Positions 47,898-58,602 of a stretch of DNA of 64,000 nt are shown here, one piece after another (within the stretch, counting starts at the first letter, position 1; every line of letters begins with the position of its first letter). Origin of the DNA: Mycetohabitans rhizoxinica HKI 454 (lineage in GTDB: Bacteria; Pseudomonadota; Gammaproteobacteria; Burkholderiales; Burkholderiaceae). A model generated the notes under the pieces. It did not search any database. It worked only from the letters and a program-made list of their open reading frames with translations, and was not told the origin of the DNA. A program made the position numbers and the translations under genes. The DNA is taken from contig NC_014722.1 of NCBI RefSeq assembly GCF_000198775.1, positions 1,057,734 through 1,121,733 on the forward strand, read 5' to 3'.

Positions 47898-50094
47898 GGG
47901 TGATATCTCGTCGGTGAGGGCCTTGCGGGCCGGGCGTCAACTCGCTGAGCGGGGATTGGGCATCGAGCAGAGCGGTCCGGATGAAATGCAAATAGCTCAA
48001 AGTACGTTGCAACCTGTGCCGGTCATCGCGCGACCCAGCGACGCTGTGCAGCATGACTAGCGCCGCGTTGATATTGGTCGCAGTTGCCTCGCGTGCGTCG
48101 AGGAGCCGTCGATGGCTGGGGGCGGAGAACAAGGCGGCCAGTGTGTTCAGCATGTGCTGCGTGGCCTGCCGCCACGGCATGTTGGCCGAATAGCGGGGGT
48201 CGGCGGGGAGTCGGTCGAGTTCCGTGCGTAATTCGATCACGGCATGACCGACCTCGAGCACGGTAAAGGTCCACGATAACATCCGCATCTGCAGGTCCGG
48301 ACGATCCGCGGTGACTGCATTGGCTTGGTGCAGCAGGTCACGCGTGCCGCTTTCTAAGTATTGGCGGGCTCGGCTCAGTCGAGTGTTGCATGCGTCTACG
48401 ACTTGGTGCAGCAAGGCCCGCTGCAGTTGCTTATGCAGCCACGGACTGGCCGGCGGCAGCAGTACGGCACTGATCAGCGCGACGACGAGCATCGCGGCAA
48501 TTAGCGCGATGGCATCGTTCATGTACGACGAAGGGTCGTAGCGCACGACGTTGTCGGGGCCAGCCAGGAAGCAGAAGAATACGCAATAGCCCATGCCAAA
48601 CGCGCCCCAGCCCGTACGCGTGGACATCAGTACGCCGAACATCAGCAAGGGGGCAAGGGTGGCGCACAGCAACGTGTAGCCGTCCAGGTGAGGGAAGATG
48701 CCGAACACCGCGATGGAACCGGCGAGCACCGCGGCCATCGTACCCATCGCCATCTGCGCGGCACCCTTGGCGGGCTGCGGCATCGACGCGACTAGCGCGC
48801 TCGTGGCTGCTGCGTTCAACACCGCCATGCCGCCGCTGGGCCAGGCGGTCCAAATCCAGAATGCGGCGAACAACAGCATCGCGATGGCCGCCCGCACGCC
48901 GGCTACGCCCGCCGCCACGGTATGAGTGCGCGGGATGTAGCGTTGTGCCTCGTGCTCGCGTTCATGAAGGTCCGTGCTCAGCGACGCGTACGTGAGCGCG
49001 TACGCGTGCATCTCGTCGACGAATCGGTACAGCAACTCGGCTGCGGTATCGAAGTCCAGCAGCGCGATGCCTTCACGCTGTTCGAGCTGCGCTCGGGTAT
49101 CGCGTATGCGACGCGGCAAGGCCTGTTTGAACGCCTGCAGCTGTGTCGCCACGTGCTGTGCATCCTCCGCGTTGCGCACGGGTTCGCCGTTTTTCTTTAG
49201 CAGTAGCGGCGCAACTTCCCGAAAATACGGTTCGATTGCCTCGACGACCTGGGCCTGGCCGCTTGCACGGATACGGTTCATCAACTGGTGTAACGCATGA
49301 AAGCGTGTCGACGCGTTCATGAACTCGGTGTTCAGCCGCGACAGCCGGCCACTGCGCATTCGGCTGCGTGGATCCTCGAACACTGCGAAGCTGCGCATCG
49401 CTTCCAGCCCGACGACATCGGCGGCAAAACGCGCGTTGGTGCGTTCGGCACGAGAGCGGTCAATCCGGCCCGCCAGCGTGTCCGATACAAATTCGACGAA
49501 CGCGAGGTATCGCGCTCGGACTGTGGAGCGAAGCGCGTCGGCGGTGTGCTGGGGCAGCACTAGCGCGCTGACCGCGCCGGCACATAGGATGCCCAGCGTG
49601 ACCTCCGTGACCCTTGTCACGGCGGCCATGAACGCACCGTCCGCATGCTGGACGGCCGGAATGCCCACTAGCGCAGCGGTATAGCCGGCAAGCACGAACC
49701 CGTACGAGCGGAAGTTGCGGTTGCGTGCCGCGCCAAAGGTGCAAATGCCTACCCAGACCGATACGGACAGCAAAAACAGCTCGCGCTGTTGCGCAAACAG
49801 CGAAACCAGCGCGATCGTCACGACCGAGCCAATCACAGTCCCCACGATCCGGTAAAAGCTTTTGGCGAGCACCATCCCGCTTTGCGGCTGCATGACGATG
49901 AACACGGTCGTCATCGCGGTACGCGGTTGCGGCAAGTCCAGCTTCATGGCCACGCCCAGCGCAAGCAATGCGGCGCCGACGGTCTTGAATATATAAATCC
50001 ATACCCGGCCGTCGATGCGTAACCAGTCGCGCACTGTGTCGCGCCATGCGGATGATGACGTCAACCGGGCCAGCACGGATGTAGCGCTGCTCAT
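47887..50094 (-). CDS. FUSC-family inner-membrane efflux transporter (AaeB type)
   Basis: This is the pump subunit of the efflux system. The 735-residue protein has the duplicated FUSC layout. An N-terminal membrane domain begins near IYIFKTVGAALLALGVAMKL and continues with MTTVFIVMQPQSGMVLAKSF. A long cytoplasmic helical part spans about 200-370. A second membrane domain starts near AAIAMLLFAAFWIWTAWPSG, with MSTRTGWGAFGMGYCVFF, and a cytoplasmic tail ends the protein. Its start overlaps the stop of the outer-membrane gene (ATGA). Substrates are probably aromatic acids or drugs, which is inferred from the family only. Confidence 0.9.
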   Translation of the reverse strand: MSSATSVLARLTSSSAWRDTVRDWLRIDGRVWIYIFKTVGAALLALGVAMKLDLPQPRTAMTTVFIVMQPQSGMVLAKSFYRIVGTVIGSVVTIALVSLFAQQRELFLLSVSVWVGICTFGAARNRNFRSYGFVLAGYTAALVGIPAVQHADGAFMAAVTRVTEVTLGILCAGAVSALVLPQHTADALRSTVRARYLAFVEFVSDTLAGRIDRSRAERTNARFAADVVGLEAMRSFAVFEDPRSRMRSGRLSRLNTEFMNASTRFHALHQLMNRIRASGQAQVVEAIEPYFREVAPLLLKKNGEPVRNAEDAQHVATQLQAFKQALPRRIRDTRAQLEQREGIALLDFDTAAELLYRFVDEMHAYALTYASLSTDLHEREHEAQRYIPRTHTVAAGVAGVRAAIAMLLFAAFWIWTAWPSGGMAVLNAAATSALVASMPQPAKGAAQMAMGTMAAVLAGSIAVFGIFPHLDGYTLLCATLAPLLMFGVLMSTRTGWGAFGMGYCVFFCFLAGPDNVVRYDPSSYMNDAIALIAAMLVVALISAVLLPPASPWLHKQLQRALLHQVVDACNTRLSRARQYLESGTRDLLHQANAVTADRPDLQMRMLSWTFTVLEVGHAVIELRTELDRLPADPRYSANMPWRQATQHMLNTLAALFSAPSHRRLLDAREATATNINAALVMLHSVAGSRDDRHRLQRTLSYLHFIRTALLDAQSPLSELTPGPQGPHRRDITHAA

Positions 50095-51596
50095 GGCGAT
50101 GCCTGCCGGGCGACGGCCTTAGGCACGCGCGGATCTTCGTCGGATGGGCCATCGCCCGGACCGACCAGTCCGCCGCCCAGCGCGGCCGTCAGCGACGCAC
50201 GGGCCGCCAGCTTCGACGCATGGATGATCTCGGCGTCCTGTTGTGCCTGCAACAATTGGGTTTGCGCGCTCAATACGGATAGGTAGTCGGTCAAGCCGCG
50301 TCGAAAGCCGGTGGAGGCCAGATCGTAGCTACGCTGGGCAACAGCGACCGCGCGCTGCGCCGCATCCTGTTGGACATCGAGCGATTTCAACGTGACGATC
50401 TGGTCCGCGATGTCCTTCAATGCGTCAACCAGCGTCTGATTGTATTGATCGACGGCCAGGTCATAACCGGCGCTGGCGGCATCCAGCTGGGCGCGCAGCC
50501 GCCCGCCGTTGAAGATCGGCAGGGATACTGCCGGCCCCACCGTGGCAGCATGCGCCTGGGACAGCAGAAAGGCCAGCGGCCCGCCACCGACGAACATGCC
50601 GCCGACCGAGGCCAGCAGATTGACGTTCGGATAGAAGGCGGTCCTGGCAACGTCGATACCCGCCGCGTTGGCGGCCACGCGCCAGCGCGCGGCGACCACG
50701 TCCGGCCGATGACCGAGCAACTCGGCAGGCAAGTTCGATGGCAGGCTCACCGGCGTCTGGAGCGAGAGCGTCGGACGTTGCAGCGCGGCGCCCGCTCCCG
50801 GGCCTTTACCGGCCAGCGCGGCAAGCTGGTTGCGCAAAAGCGCGATCTGTTCGTCGAATGCCGCGATTTGGCGTTCGCGTCGGGGCAGCGGAGCTTGCGC
50901 TTGCGTAAGCTCCAATTGAGTACCGATACCGCCTTGCAGCCGCCGTCGTGCAATGTCGACAATCGACTGCTCGTGTGCCAGCGTTTGCGCGGCGATGTCT
51001 CGTTGCGCGAACGCGAGCGACAGCTTGATGTAGGCGCGTACGATGTTGACCTCGAGTTCGAGTTGCGCGGCCCGGGCATCGACCGCCTGCATGCACGCCG
51101 CATCGAGTGCGCGCTCGGCGGCCTTCTCATCGTGTCCCCATAGGTCTAGGTTGTACGACAACGACAGTCCGATCGTGTTATTCCACGTATCGGCGTTGGC
51201 TAGCGGCCCAGGACCGTAATACACATTGTCGGGCCAGTGCTGCCGCGTCATCGACAGATTGCCGTTGAGTTGCGACGCGAGATCGGCCCGCGCGACGCCG
51301 GCCATTGCCCGCGCTTGCCGTACGCGATCCCGGGCCATCGCCAAGCTGGGCGAGCCGGCCAGCGCGTCGGTGATCCACTGATCGAGCTGCGGATCGCGGT
51401 ACATTTTCCACCATTGCTCGCTTGGCCACTGTGCATCGATGCTTGCCGCACGCACGGCTTGGGACGCATCGAGCTGGCCGGCGTCGACCGGCTTGGCGCG
51501 AGGCGCGATGCCCTGGGTACTCGCACAGCCCGCAATAATCAAGTAGCCTGCAAAAATTGCGGGAGTCAGCGTGGTGAAACGTCGGACGGATCGCAC
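50091..51596 (-). CDS. NodT-family outer-membrane efflux lipoprotein (TolC-like)
   Basis: This 501-residue protein is the outer-membrane channel of the tripartite pump. A lipoprotein signal peptide ends in the lipobox IAGC (IFAGYLIIAGCASTQG, cysteine near 24). Two outer-membrane efflux repeats follow, with PSLAMARDRVRQARAMAGVA and the second repeat near AFYPNVNLLASVGG. LGHRPDVVAARWRV is the family signature. It is the first gene of the operon, reading toward the FUSC gene, so all pump parts are encoded together. The divergent LysR gene begins 158 bases away. Confidence 0.92.
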   Translation of the reverse strand: MRSVRRFTTLTPAIFAGYLIIAGCASTQGIAPRAKPVDAGQLDASQAVRAASIDAQWPSEQWWKMYRDPQLDQWITDALAGSPSLAMARDRVRQARAMAGVARADLASQLNGNLSMTRQHWPDNVYYGPGPLANADTWNNTIGLSLSYNLDLWGHDEKAAERALDAACMQAVDARAAQLELEVNIVRAYIKLSLAFAQRDIAAQTLAHEQSIVDIARRRLQGGIGTQLELTQAQAPLPRRERQIAAFDEQIALLRNQLAALAGKGPGAGAALQRPTLSLQTPVSLPSNLPAELLGHRPDVVAARWRVAANAAGIDVARTAFYPNVNLLASVGGMFVGGGPLAFLLSQAHAATVGPAVSLPIFNGGRLRAQLDAASAGYDLAVDQYNQTLVDALKDIADQIVTLKSLDVQQDAAQRAVAVAQRSYDLASTGFRRGLTDYLSVLSAQTQLLQAQQDAEIIHASKLAARASLTAALGGGLVGPGDGPSDEDPRVPKAVARQASP

Positions 51597-51708
51597 GGCT
51601 ATCTCGGAGCACTCCGAAGTGACGGGTCGGTACGATTATATTTTTGAAGCATTTTCCGAATAACCGACCGCTTTGAGATAGTTTTTTACCGAATAAGCAA
51701 TAATCGCT

Positions 51709-51725
51709 GTTGCGAACTGTGCAAC
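51709..51725. promoter_or_regulatory. Candidate LysR-type operator between the efflux operon and lysR
   Basis: GTTGC and GCAAC flank a 7-base spacer, giving a perfect 5-bp inverted repeat of the T-N11-A type used by LysR regulators. It lies 30 bases before the LysR start and about 110 bases before the efflux operon start, suitable for autoregulation and divergent activation. Confidence 0.55.
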
Positions 51726-51754
51726 AATTTCTTGAACTGCACAGGAAGTTCGTT

Positions 51755-52696
51755 ATGGATACGCTGCAGAACATGAGGGTGTTTGTCCGCGTGGTGGAGG
51801 CGAAGAGCTTCACGGCTGCGGCGCAGCAGATGAATACGACGACGGCGTACGCCTCGCGGGCCGTATCGGACCTGGAGGCACACCTGCGTACCCGCTTGCT
51901 AAACCGCACGACGCGGCGTATCGCGCTGACGGAGGCGGGGGAGCGATACTTGCTGCGATGCGAGCAGATCCTCGCTTACGTCGATCAGGCCGAAGCCGAA
52001 GCCGCCGACGCGCACGCGCGACCCGCTGGCCGGCTCAGAATCCATGCGACCACCAGCTTCGGCCAGTATTACGTGGTGCCTGCCGTCACGCGCTATCAGG
52101 AGCGTTATCCCGCTGTTTCGGTCGATCTGACGCTGTCGCAGCACGTGCCGGATCTGCTCGATGAAGGCTACGATGTTACGCTGCAGGTCAGCGCGAACGA
52201 ACTGCCCGATTCCGGATTGGTATCGCAGCGGCTTGGCGACTCGTATAGCGTGCTATGCGCTTCTCCGGCCTATTTGGAAAAGCGTGGCACGCCCCGAAGC
52301 GTTTCGGATCTGGCCGGCCATACATGCCTGCGCATCGTGACATCGATCTTTCCCGGTGATCATTGGCGCTTCGACGGGCCGGACGGCATTGAGACGATCG
52401 AGTTGCCGGCGCCGACGTTCCAGGTCAATGTGTCGGACGCGCTCGCGGTGGCACTGCGCGAGGGAATGGGCATTGGCGCGCTGCTCACGCCTTCAGCGTT
52501 GCCGGCGCTGCGCAATGGCACGCTGGTGCGTGTGTTGCCAGACCACAAGATGCAAAAGATGACAATTTACGCGATGTATGCGTCGCGGCAATATCTGGAT
52601 GCGAAGATCCGGACTTGGGTCGAATTCCTGCGCGAGCATATTTCGAAGGCACTCGCGGCCGACGAGGCCGCGTTGCAGACCTTCGGGGTGCGCTAG
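51755..52696 (+). CDS. LysR-family transcriptional regulator (AaeR-like by position)
   Basis: The 313-residue protein has the N-terminal winged helix-turn-helix (MDTLQNMRVFVRVVEAKSFT, then AAAQQMNTTTAYASRAVSDL, about 1-60) and a C-terminal substrate-binding domain with the RLRIHATTSFGQYYVVPAV strand. It is divergent from the four-gene efflux operon and is its likely regulator, probably responding to an aromatic acid effector. AGGAAG lies before the ATG at 51755; the longer upstream frame was rejected. Confidence 0.93.
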   Translation: MDTLQNMRVFVRVVEAKSFTAAAQQMNTTTAYASRAVSDLEAHLRTRLLNRTTRRIALTEAGERYLLRCEQILAYVDQAEAEAADAHARPAGRLRIHATTSFGQYYVVPAVTRYQERYPAVSVDLTLSQHVPDLLDEGYDVTLQVSANELPDSGLVSQRLGDSYSVLCASPAYLEKRGTPRSVSDLAGHTCLRIVTSIFPGDHWRFDGPDGIETIELPAPTFQVNVSDALAVALREGMGIGALLTPSALPALRNGTLVRVLPDHKMQKMTIYAMYASRQYLDAKIRTWVEFLREHISKALAADEAALQTFGVR

Positions 52697-54138
52697 TCAT
52701 GGACCGCAGCGTAGCACTTTCCCGGGATTGAACACATTGCCGGGATCGAGTGTAGCCTTCAATGCACGCATCAATTCGAGTTCCACGGGCGACTTGTAGC
52801 GTGCCGCGTCCTCGATCTTTAACTGCCCGACGCCGTGCTCGGCGCTGATCGTGCCGTGGTGCGCATGGACGCTATCGTAGACAATCCGGTTCACGCGCGC
52901 CTGGTGCTCGGCCAGAAAGGCCCGCGGATCCACTCCCACGGGCGCCTGTACGTTGTAGTGCAGGTTACCGTCGCCTAGATGCCCGAAGGTGACCATCCGC
53001 GCGCCGGGCACGGCTGCGGCAATCGCCGCATCGGTAGTGTCGATGAATTCGCCGATGCGCGAGCTTGGCACTGCGATGTCGTGCTTGATATTGAGCCCTT
53101 CGTTTGCTTGCGCGAGCGGGATGTGCTCGCGCAGTGCCCACAATGCGTTCGACTGCGCCAGGCTTTGCGCCACGAGCGCATCGTCGACGATACCGCGCTC
53201 GAACGCACGCTCCATTAATCGCTCGATGAGTTGGCTTGCGTGCGCCTCGCTTTCGCCGTCGGATAACTCGAGCAACACGATCTGCGCATGCGGGGCGGCG
53301 AACGGGTATCGCTGCGACGGGAAATGGTGGGTGACCAGCCGTAGGCAGAAGTCGGACATCAACTCGAATCCGGTTAGCAGCGCGCCGGCAGTGTCGCGGG
53401 CCAGTGCCAAGAGCTGTAGCGCGGCGTGCGGCGATGCAACGCCGGCCAGTGCGGTGATGCGCGCAGCCGGCTGCGGATAAAGTTTCATCACGGCTGCCGT
53501 GATGATGCCCAGCGTGCCTTCGGCGCCGATGAAAATATCGCGCAAGTCGTATCCGGTGTTGTCCTTGCGTAGCCCGCGCAAGCCATTCCAAATCTCACCT
53601 TTCGCAGTCACGACTTCCAGGCCCAGGCACAGTTCGCGCGCGTTGCCGTAGCGCAGCACCGCGGTGCCGCCGGCGTTCGTCGCCAGGTTGCCACCCAACG
53701 TGCAGCTGCCTTCGGCCGCCAGGCTGAGCGGGAACAAGCGGCCGGCGTCCGACGCGCGGGCCTGCACGTGTGCGAGGATGCAACCGGCTTCTGCGGTAAT
53801 CGTGTCGTTGATGGGGTCCACCGCGCGCACGCGGTCCAGGCGGCGCAGGCTGAGCACTGCCTGTCGCGCGCTGGCGTCCGGCGTGGCACCGCCGGCCAGC
53901 CCGGTGTTGCCGCCTTGCGGTACCAGCGCGACGCCGAATTCGGTGGCCAATCGTACCAGCGTGGCGACTTCCGCCGTGTTCGCCGGACGCAGCACCGCGC
54001 AGGCGCGGCCGACGTACCGGCGGCGCCAATCTGTCACGTAGGGCGACATGTCGTCCGGGCCATCCAATACCTGGTCTGCGCCGATGGCGTGCTTGCAAGC
54101 TTGCAGAAAGGCGGGCAGTGCGGCGGTGTCGTGAGGCG

Positions 54139-54142
<4 letters not shown>
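52697..54142 (-). CDS. FAD-linked oxidase (GlcD / D-lactate dehydrogenase type)
   Basis: This 481-residue enzyme of the vanillyl-alcohol-oxidase fold should oxidise a 2-hydroxy acid such as D-lactate, D-2-hydroxyglutarate or glycolate. The FAD-binding part has VLRPANTAEVATLVRLATEF, VPQGGNTGLAGGATPD and GSCTLGGNLATNAGGTAVLRYG. The C-terminal domain has VTFGHLGDGNLHYNVQAPVG and TISAEHGVGQLKI, including the conserved histidines. No iron-sulfur domain is fused. It overlaps the DUF2069 gene by 4 bases, downstream of wrbA. The substrate is undetermined. Confidence 0.9.
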
Positions 54143-55187
<1,045 letters not shown>

Positions 55188-55218
55188 TTATTATAGAAGA
55201 CGTAAGGAGGATTGGCCC

Positions 55219-56568
55219 TTGAAGAAGTTCGATATCGATCTGGATGCGCTGAAGCGGCTCGCGCGCTTTGTCGCGACTCGCAGCGCCGAGGACCGTATCC
55301 CGCAGGTGGCGGGCAGCCTCACGTTCACGACCGTATTGTCGCTAGTGCCGCTGGTGACGGTGGCCTTTGCGCTGTTCACCGCGTTTCCGATCTTTGCGTC
55401 ATTCCAACAGTCACTACAGGGTTTCCTGGCCGACCATCTGATGCCGGCGCAGATCAACAGCCAAATTTTTAAATATTTAAACCAGTTCGCGGAAAAGGCG
55501 AAGGGACTGACGACGGTCGGGATGATCACCCTTGTGGTCACGTCGGTCATGACGATGATGATCGTCGAATCGGCGTTTAACACGATCTGGCGTGTACGTA
55601 AGTCGCGCCCGCTTGCGCAGCGTATTCTGGTGTATTGGGCAGTGATCACGCTGGGGCCGCTGCTGATCGGGGTGAGCCTATCGGTGTCGTCCTATCTGCT
55701 TACGCACTCAATGCTTGCTAGCACGGTCGCCAACGTGGCCGGCGCAGCCAGCGCGGCATCGGGCGCCGCGTCGCGCGCGATGCCGGCGTTCGCCGAATGG
55801 GCGCTGACCGGCGCGGTGCTGACGCTGTCGGTACTAGCATTCACGCTATCTTACGTCTATTTACCGAACTGCCGGGTGGCGTGGCGCGACGCGCTCGTTG
55901 GCGGGCTGTGTGCGGCGATCGCGTTTGAGCTTGCCAAGCGAGGCTTCGGGCTCTATATCCGGCGCATTCCGACCTATACGGCCGTGTATGGCGCATTTGC
56001 GACCATTCCGATTTTTCTGCTGTGGGTTTACCTGAGTTGGTTAATCACGCTGTTCGGCGCGATGGTGACGTCTGCATTGCCAGAGATCCGGCTCGGGCAC
56101 TTTCATCGCGTCGATTACGCAGGCAGCGACTTGCTTGATGCGCTGGAGCTGCTTGCGTGGCTCAACGACGCTCGCGATGCGGGTCGTGCCGGCTACACGC
56201 TGCATGAACTTGCGCAGTTGCAGCGCTGCGGGTTGCACACGGCTGCCCGACTGTTGGACAAGCTCGAGGCAATCGAATGGGTCGCCCGGATACGGCGCGA
56301 GCGCGATCCAGATCGCTATGTGCTTCTAGTGAATCCGCGGCACGCGAGCCTGCGCCAACTCTATCCACTGTTCGTCATCGATCGCAACGAGTTCACTTAT
56401 CAACTCAATCTCGACACCGCGCACGTCGATGGCCCGACGCTGCTCGCTGCGCTCGACCATCGCGGCCTGGATGTGTCGCTCGCTGCGTTGTTGGCCGCGC
56501 GCCGCCGTCGCGGCGCCCAAACTGAGCGGGCCAACGGCGGGTGCTCCTCACCGGCGGCGGCCGTTTAG
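55219..56568 (+). CDS. YihY/BrkB (RNase BN-like) family inner-membrane protein
   Basis: This 449-residue protein has about six membrane spans in residues 25-290, including SLTFTTVLSLVPLVTVAFAL and ITLGPLLIGVSLSVSSYLLT. IRRIPTYTAVYGAFATIPIF and LLWVYLSWLITLFGAMVTSA are the conserved YihY signature. A soluble C-terminal winged-helix-like part follows (about 300-449). The function is unknown; the old RNase BN label is considered wrong. The start is probably the TTG at 55219, because AAGGAGG lies 9 bases before it and no ATG fits. Confidence 0.9.
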   Translation: MKKFDIDLDALKRLARFVATRSAEDRIPQVAGSLTFTTVLSLVPLVTVAFALFTAFPIFASFQQSLQGFLADHLMPAQINSQIFKYLNQFAEKAKGLTTVGMITLVVTSVMTMMIVESAFNTIWRVRKSRPLAQRILVYWAVITLGPLLIGVSLSVSSYLLTHSMLASTVANVAGAASAASGAASRAMPAFAEWALTGAVLTLSVLAFTLSYVYLPNCRVAWRDALVGGLCAAIAFELAKRGFGLYIRRIPTYTAVYGAFATIPIFLLWVYLSWLITLFGAMVTSALPEIRLGHFHRVDYAGSDLLDALELLAWLNDARDAGRAGYTLHELAQLQRCGLHTAARLLDKLEAIEWVARIRRERDPDRYVLLVNPRHASLRQLYPLFVIDRNEFTYQLNLDTAHVDGPTLLAALDHRGLDVSLAALLAARRRRGAQTERANGGCSSPAAAV

Positions 56569-56901
56569 CGCGCGAGCGCCTCGATGGTCGCCAGAGGGGG
56601 CCTTTGCTACGGTTGTGGCCCGGCAAGTGCGGCGCTAGCACCGAAAAACTGTGATCGGCGAAGTCGCGCGACTGGAGCGCCCACACGCTGTGGTCGTGCT
56701 GCGCGCGCTGTGGGACCTGCTGTCGGGTGTTCGTCTGAACCGGGCCGGCGTGCCGAATAGGCCGCGCGCGTGATCGACGCGGTGCGCCGGTATCGCAGCA
56801 TCGAGGCGGTGGCGTGGACTGCGCCGCTGCGCTATGCTTTTCTTTTACCGGTCTTTCGGCTAGGATCGGTGCACGAAGCTGCGCAGTGCAAGGAGGAGGC
56901 C
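56569..56901. other. Intergenic region before the CBS-domain gene
   Basis: About 330 bases without a supported gene. A 40-codon frame (about 56652-56773) has no recognisable content. AAGGAGGAGG at 56890-56899 is the ribosome site of the CBS gene. Confidence 0.35.
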
Positions 56902-57360
56902 ATGCGAGTCAGCGATATCCTGAAGGTCAAGGGCAATGCGCTCTACACCGTCACTCCCGACACACCGTTGAGCGAAGCGGTTCAGACCATGGCCGAACAC
57001 GACATTGGCTCGCTGGTCGTTATTGAATTCGGCGATCTGGTCGGCATGCTGACGTTCCGCGAAATCATCCTGACATTGCGCGACCGAGGCGGCTCGGTCG
57101 ATGCCGTGACGATCCGCAAAGTGATGGACGATCATCCGCTCACTTGTACGCCGGAGACAGATATCAACGAGGTACGGCGCATGATGCTTGAGCGTCACGC
57201 GCGCTATTTGCCGGTGATGGAAAAACGCACGCTGATGGGCGTGATCTCATTCTATGACGTGGCCAGGGCGGTGGTCGAGGAGCAGGGGTTTGAGAACCGG
57301 ATGCTCAAAGCCTATATCCGCGACTGGCCGGAGGATGAAGGAGCGCGCGAGGCGTGCTGA
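56902..57360 (+). CDS. CBS-domain pair protein
   Basis: This 152-residue soluble protein consists of two CBS motifs in tandem. The first is about 8-60 (YTVTPDTPLSEAVQTMAEHD, then IGSLVVIE); the second is about 75-130 (CTPETDINEVRRMMLERHAR, then YLPVMEKRTLMG). CBS pairs bind adenosyl ligands such as AMP or ATP and usually regulate a partner, which is not identifiable here. The upstream ribosome site is unusually strong. It precedes aroC by about 80 bases in the same direction. Confidence 0.92.
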   Translation: MRVSDILKVKGNALYTVTPDTPLSEAVQTMAEHDIGSLVVIEFGDLVGMLTFREIILTLRDRGGSVDAVTIRKVMDDHPLTCTPETDINEVRRMMLERHARYLPVMEKRTLMGVISFYDVARAVVEEQGFENRMLKAYIRDWPEDEGAREAC

Positions 57361-57441
57361 AGCCGTGGCGGGGCTGGTGTACGGCGTGCGCCGCGGCAGC
57401 GCTGGCATAATGATGGCTTGAGCAATTTCCAGGCAACCAGC

Positions 57442-58548
57442 ATGTCGGGCAACACTTTCGGTACGCTTTTCACGGTGACGACTTTCGGGGAGTCGCACGG
57501 TCCGGCCATCGGCTGCGTGATCGATGGCTGTCCGCCAGGGCTGGCGCTGGCCGAAGCGGATATACAGGTAGAGCTCGATCGCCGCAAGCCGGGCACGTCG
57601 CGCCACGTAACGCAGCGCCAGGAGGAAGACCGGGTCGAGATCCTATCGGGCGTGTTCGACGGTGTGACGACCGGCACGCCGATTGCGTTGCTAATTCGCA
57701 ATACGGACCAACGCAGCAAGGATTACGGCAATATCGCGGAAACTTTCCGGCCCGGCCATGCGGACTACACATACTGGCAAAAATATGGTGTGCGCGATTA
57801 CCGTGGAGGCGGACGCGCGTCCGCGCGGCTAACTGCGCCGAATGTCGCGGCAGGGGCGGTAGCGAAGAAGTGGCTGCGGGAGCGCTTCGGCGTCCAGGTG
57901 CGCGGCTACATGAGCGCGTTGGGCGAAATCGACATCCCGTTCGTGGATTGGGCGCACGTGGCCGACAATCCTTTTTTCGCACCGAATGCGCAAATCGTGC
58001 CGCAGCTCGAAGCGTACATGGATGCGTTGCGCAAGGACGGCGACTCGATCGGCGCCCGGATCTCGGTGATCGCCTCCGGCGTGCCACTCGGCTGGGGCGC
58101 GCCGTTGTTCGACAAGCTGGATGCGGACATCGCCTATGCGATGATGGGGATCAACGCGGTAAAGGGCGTGGAGATTGGCGCCGGATTTGACAGCGTGCGC
58201 CAGCGCGGCTCGCTGCACGGCGACGAGTTGACGCCCGCCGGCTTTGCGGGCAACAACGCCGGCGGCGTGCTGGGCGGCATTTCGACCGGCCAGGATATTG
58301 TCGTGTCGATCGCAATCAAGCCGACCTCGAGCATTCGTACCCCGCGCCGCTCGATCGACAAGGCTGGCGAGCCCGCGATGGTTGAGACGTTCGGACGCCA
58401 TGACCCATGTGTCGGAATCCGAGCGACACCGATTGCCGAAGCGATGCTTGCGCTGGTGCTGATGGACCATGCGTTGCGGCACCGCGCGCAATGCGCGGAC
58501 GTCAAGACGTCGACGCCGGCGATCGCCGCGCGCGCCCCGGGCGCGTGA
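57442..58548 (+). CDS. aroC: Chorismate synthase
   Basis: AroC converts 5-enolpyruvylshikimate-3-phosphate to chorismate using reduced FMN as a catalytic cofactor; chorismate feeds TrpE and other branches. The 368-residue protein starts [20 protein letters not shown], and GESHG is a family signature with the catalytic histidine. [42 protein letters not shown] and [18 protein letters not shown] are conserved. The TTG eight codons upstream is a less likely start. Confidence 0.97.
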   Translation: MSGNTFGTLFTVTTFGESHGPAIGCVIDGCPPGLALAEADIQVELDRRKPGTSRHVTQRQEEDRVEILSGVFDGVTTGTPIALLIRNTDQRSKDYGNIAETFRPGHADYTYWQKYGVRDYRGGGRASARLTAPNVAAGAVAKKWLRERFGVQVRGYMSALGEIDIPFVDWAHVADNPFFAPNAQIVPQLEAYMDALRKDGDSIGARISVIASGVPLGWGAPLFDKLDADIAYAMMGINAVKGVEIGAGFDSVRQRGSLHGDELTPAGFAGNNAGGVLGGISTGQDIVVSIAIKPTSSIRTPRRSIDKAGEPAMVETFGRHDPCVGIRATPIAEAMLALVLMDHALRHRAQCADVKTSTPAIAARAPGA

Positions 58549-58602
58549 TTCCGGAGTGCCCCCGGCTGGCGACGGCGCCGCGTCGTGCGCCGCTGCGTGG
58601 CG

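Noticed and set aside
49460..50152. Long arginine-rich frame overlapping the FUSC gene
   Set aside because: Shadow frame of a GC-rich coding region; the FUSC frame has clear membrane and family features.
56652..56773. 40-codon frame before the CBS gene as the tail of a lost gene
   Set aside because: No recognisable motif and no upstream continuation.
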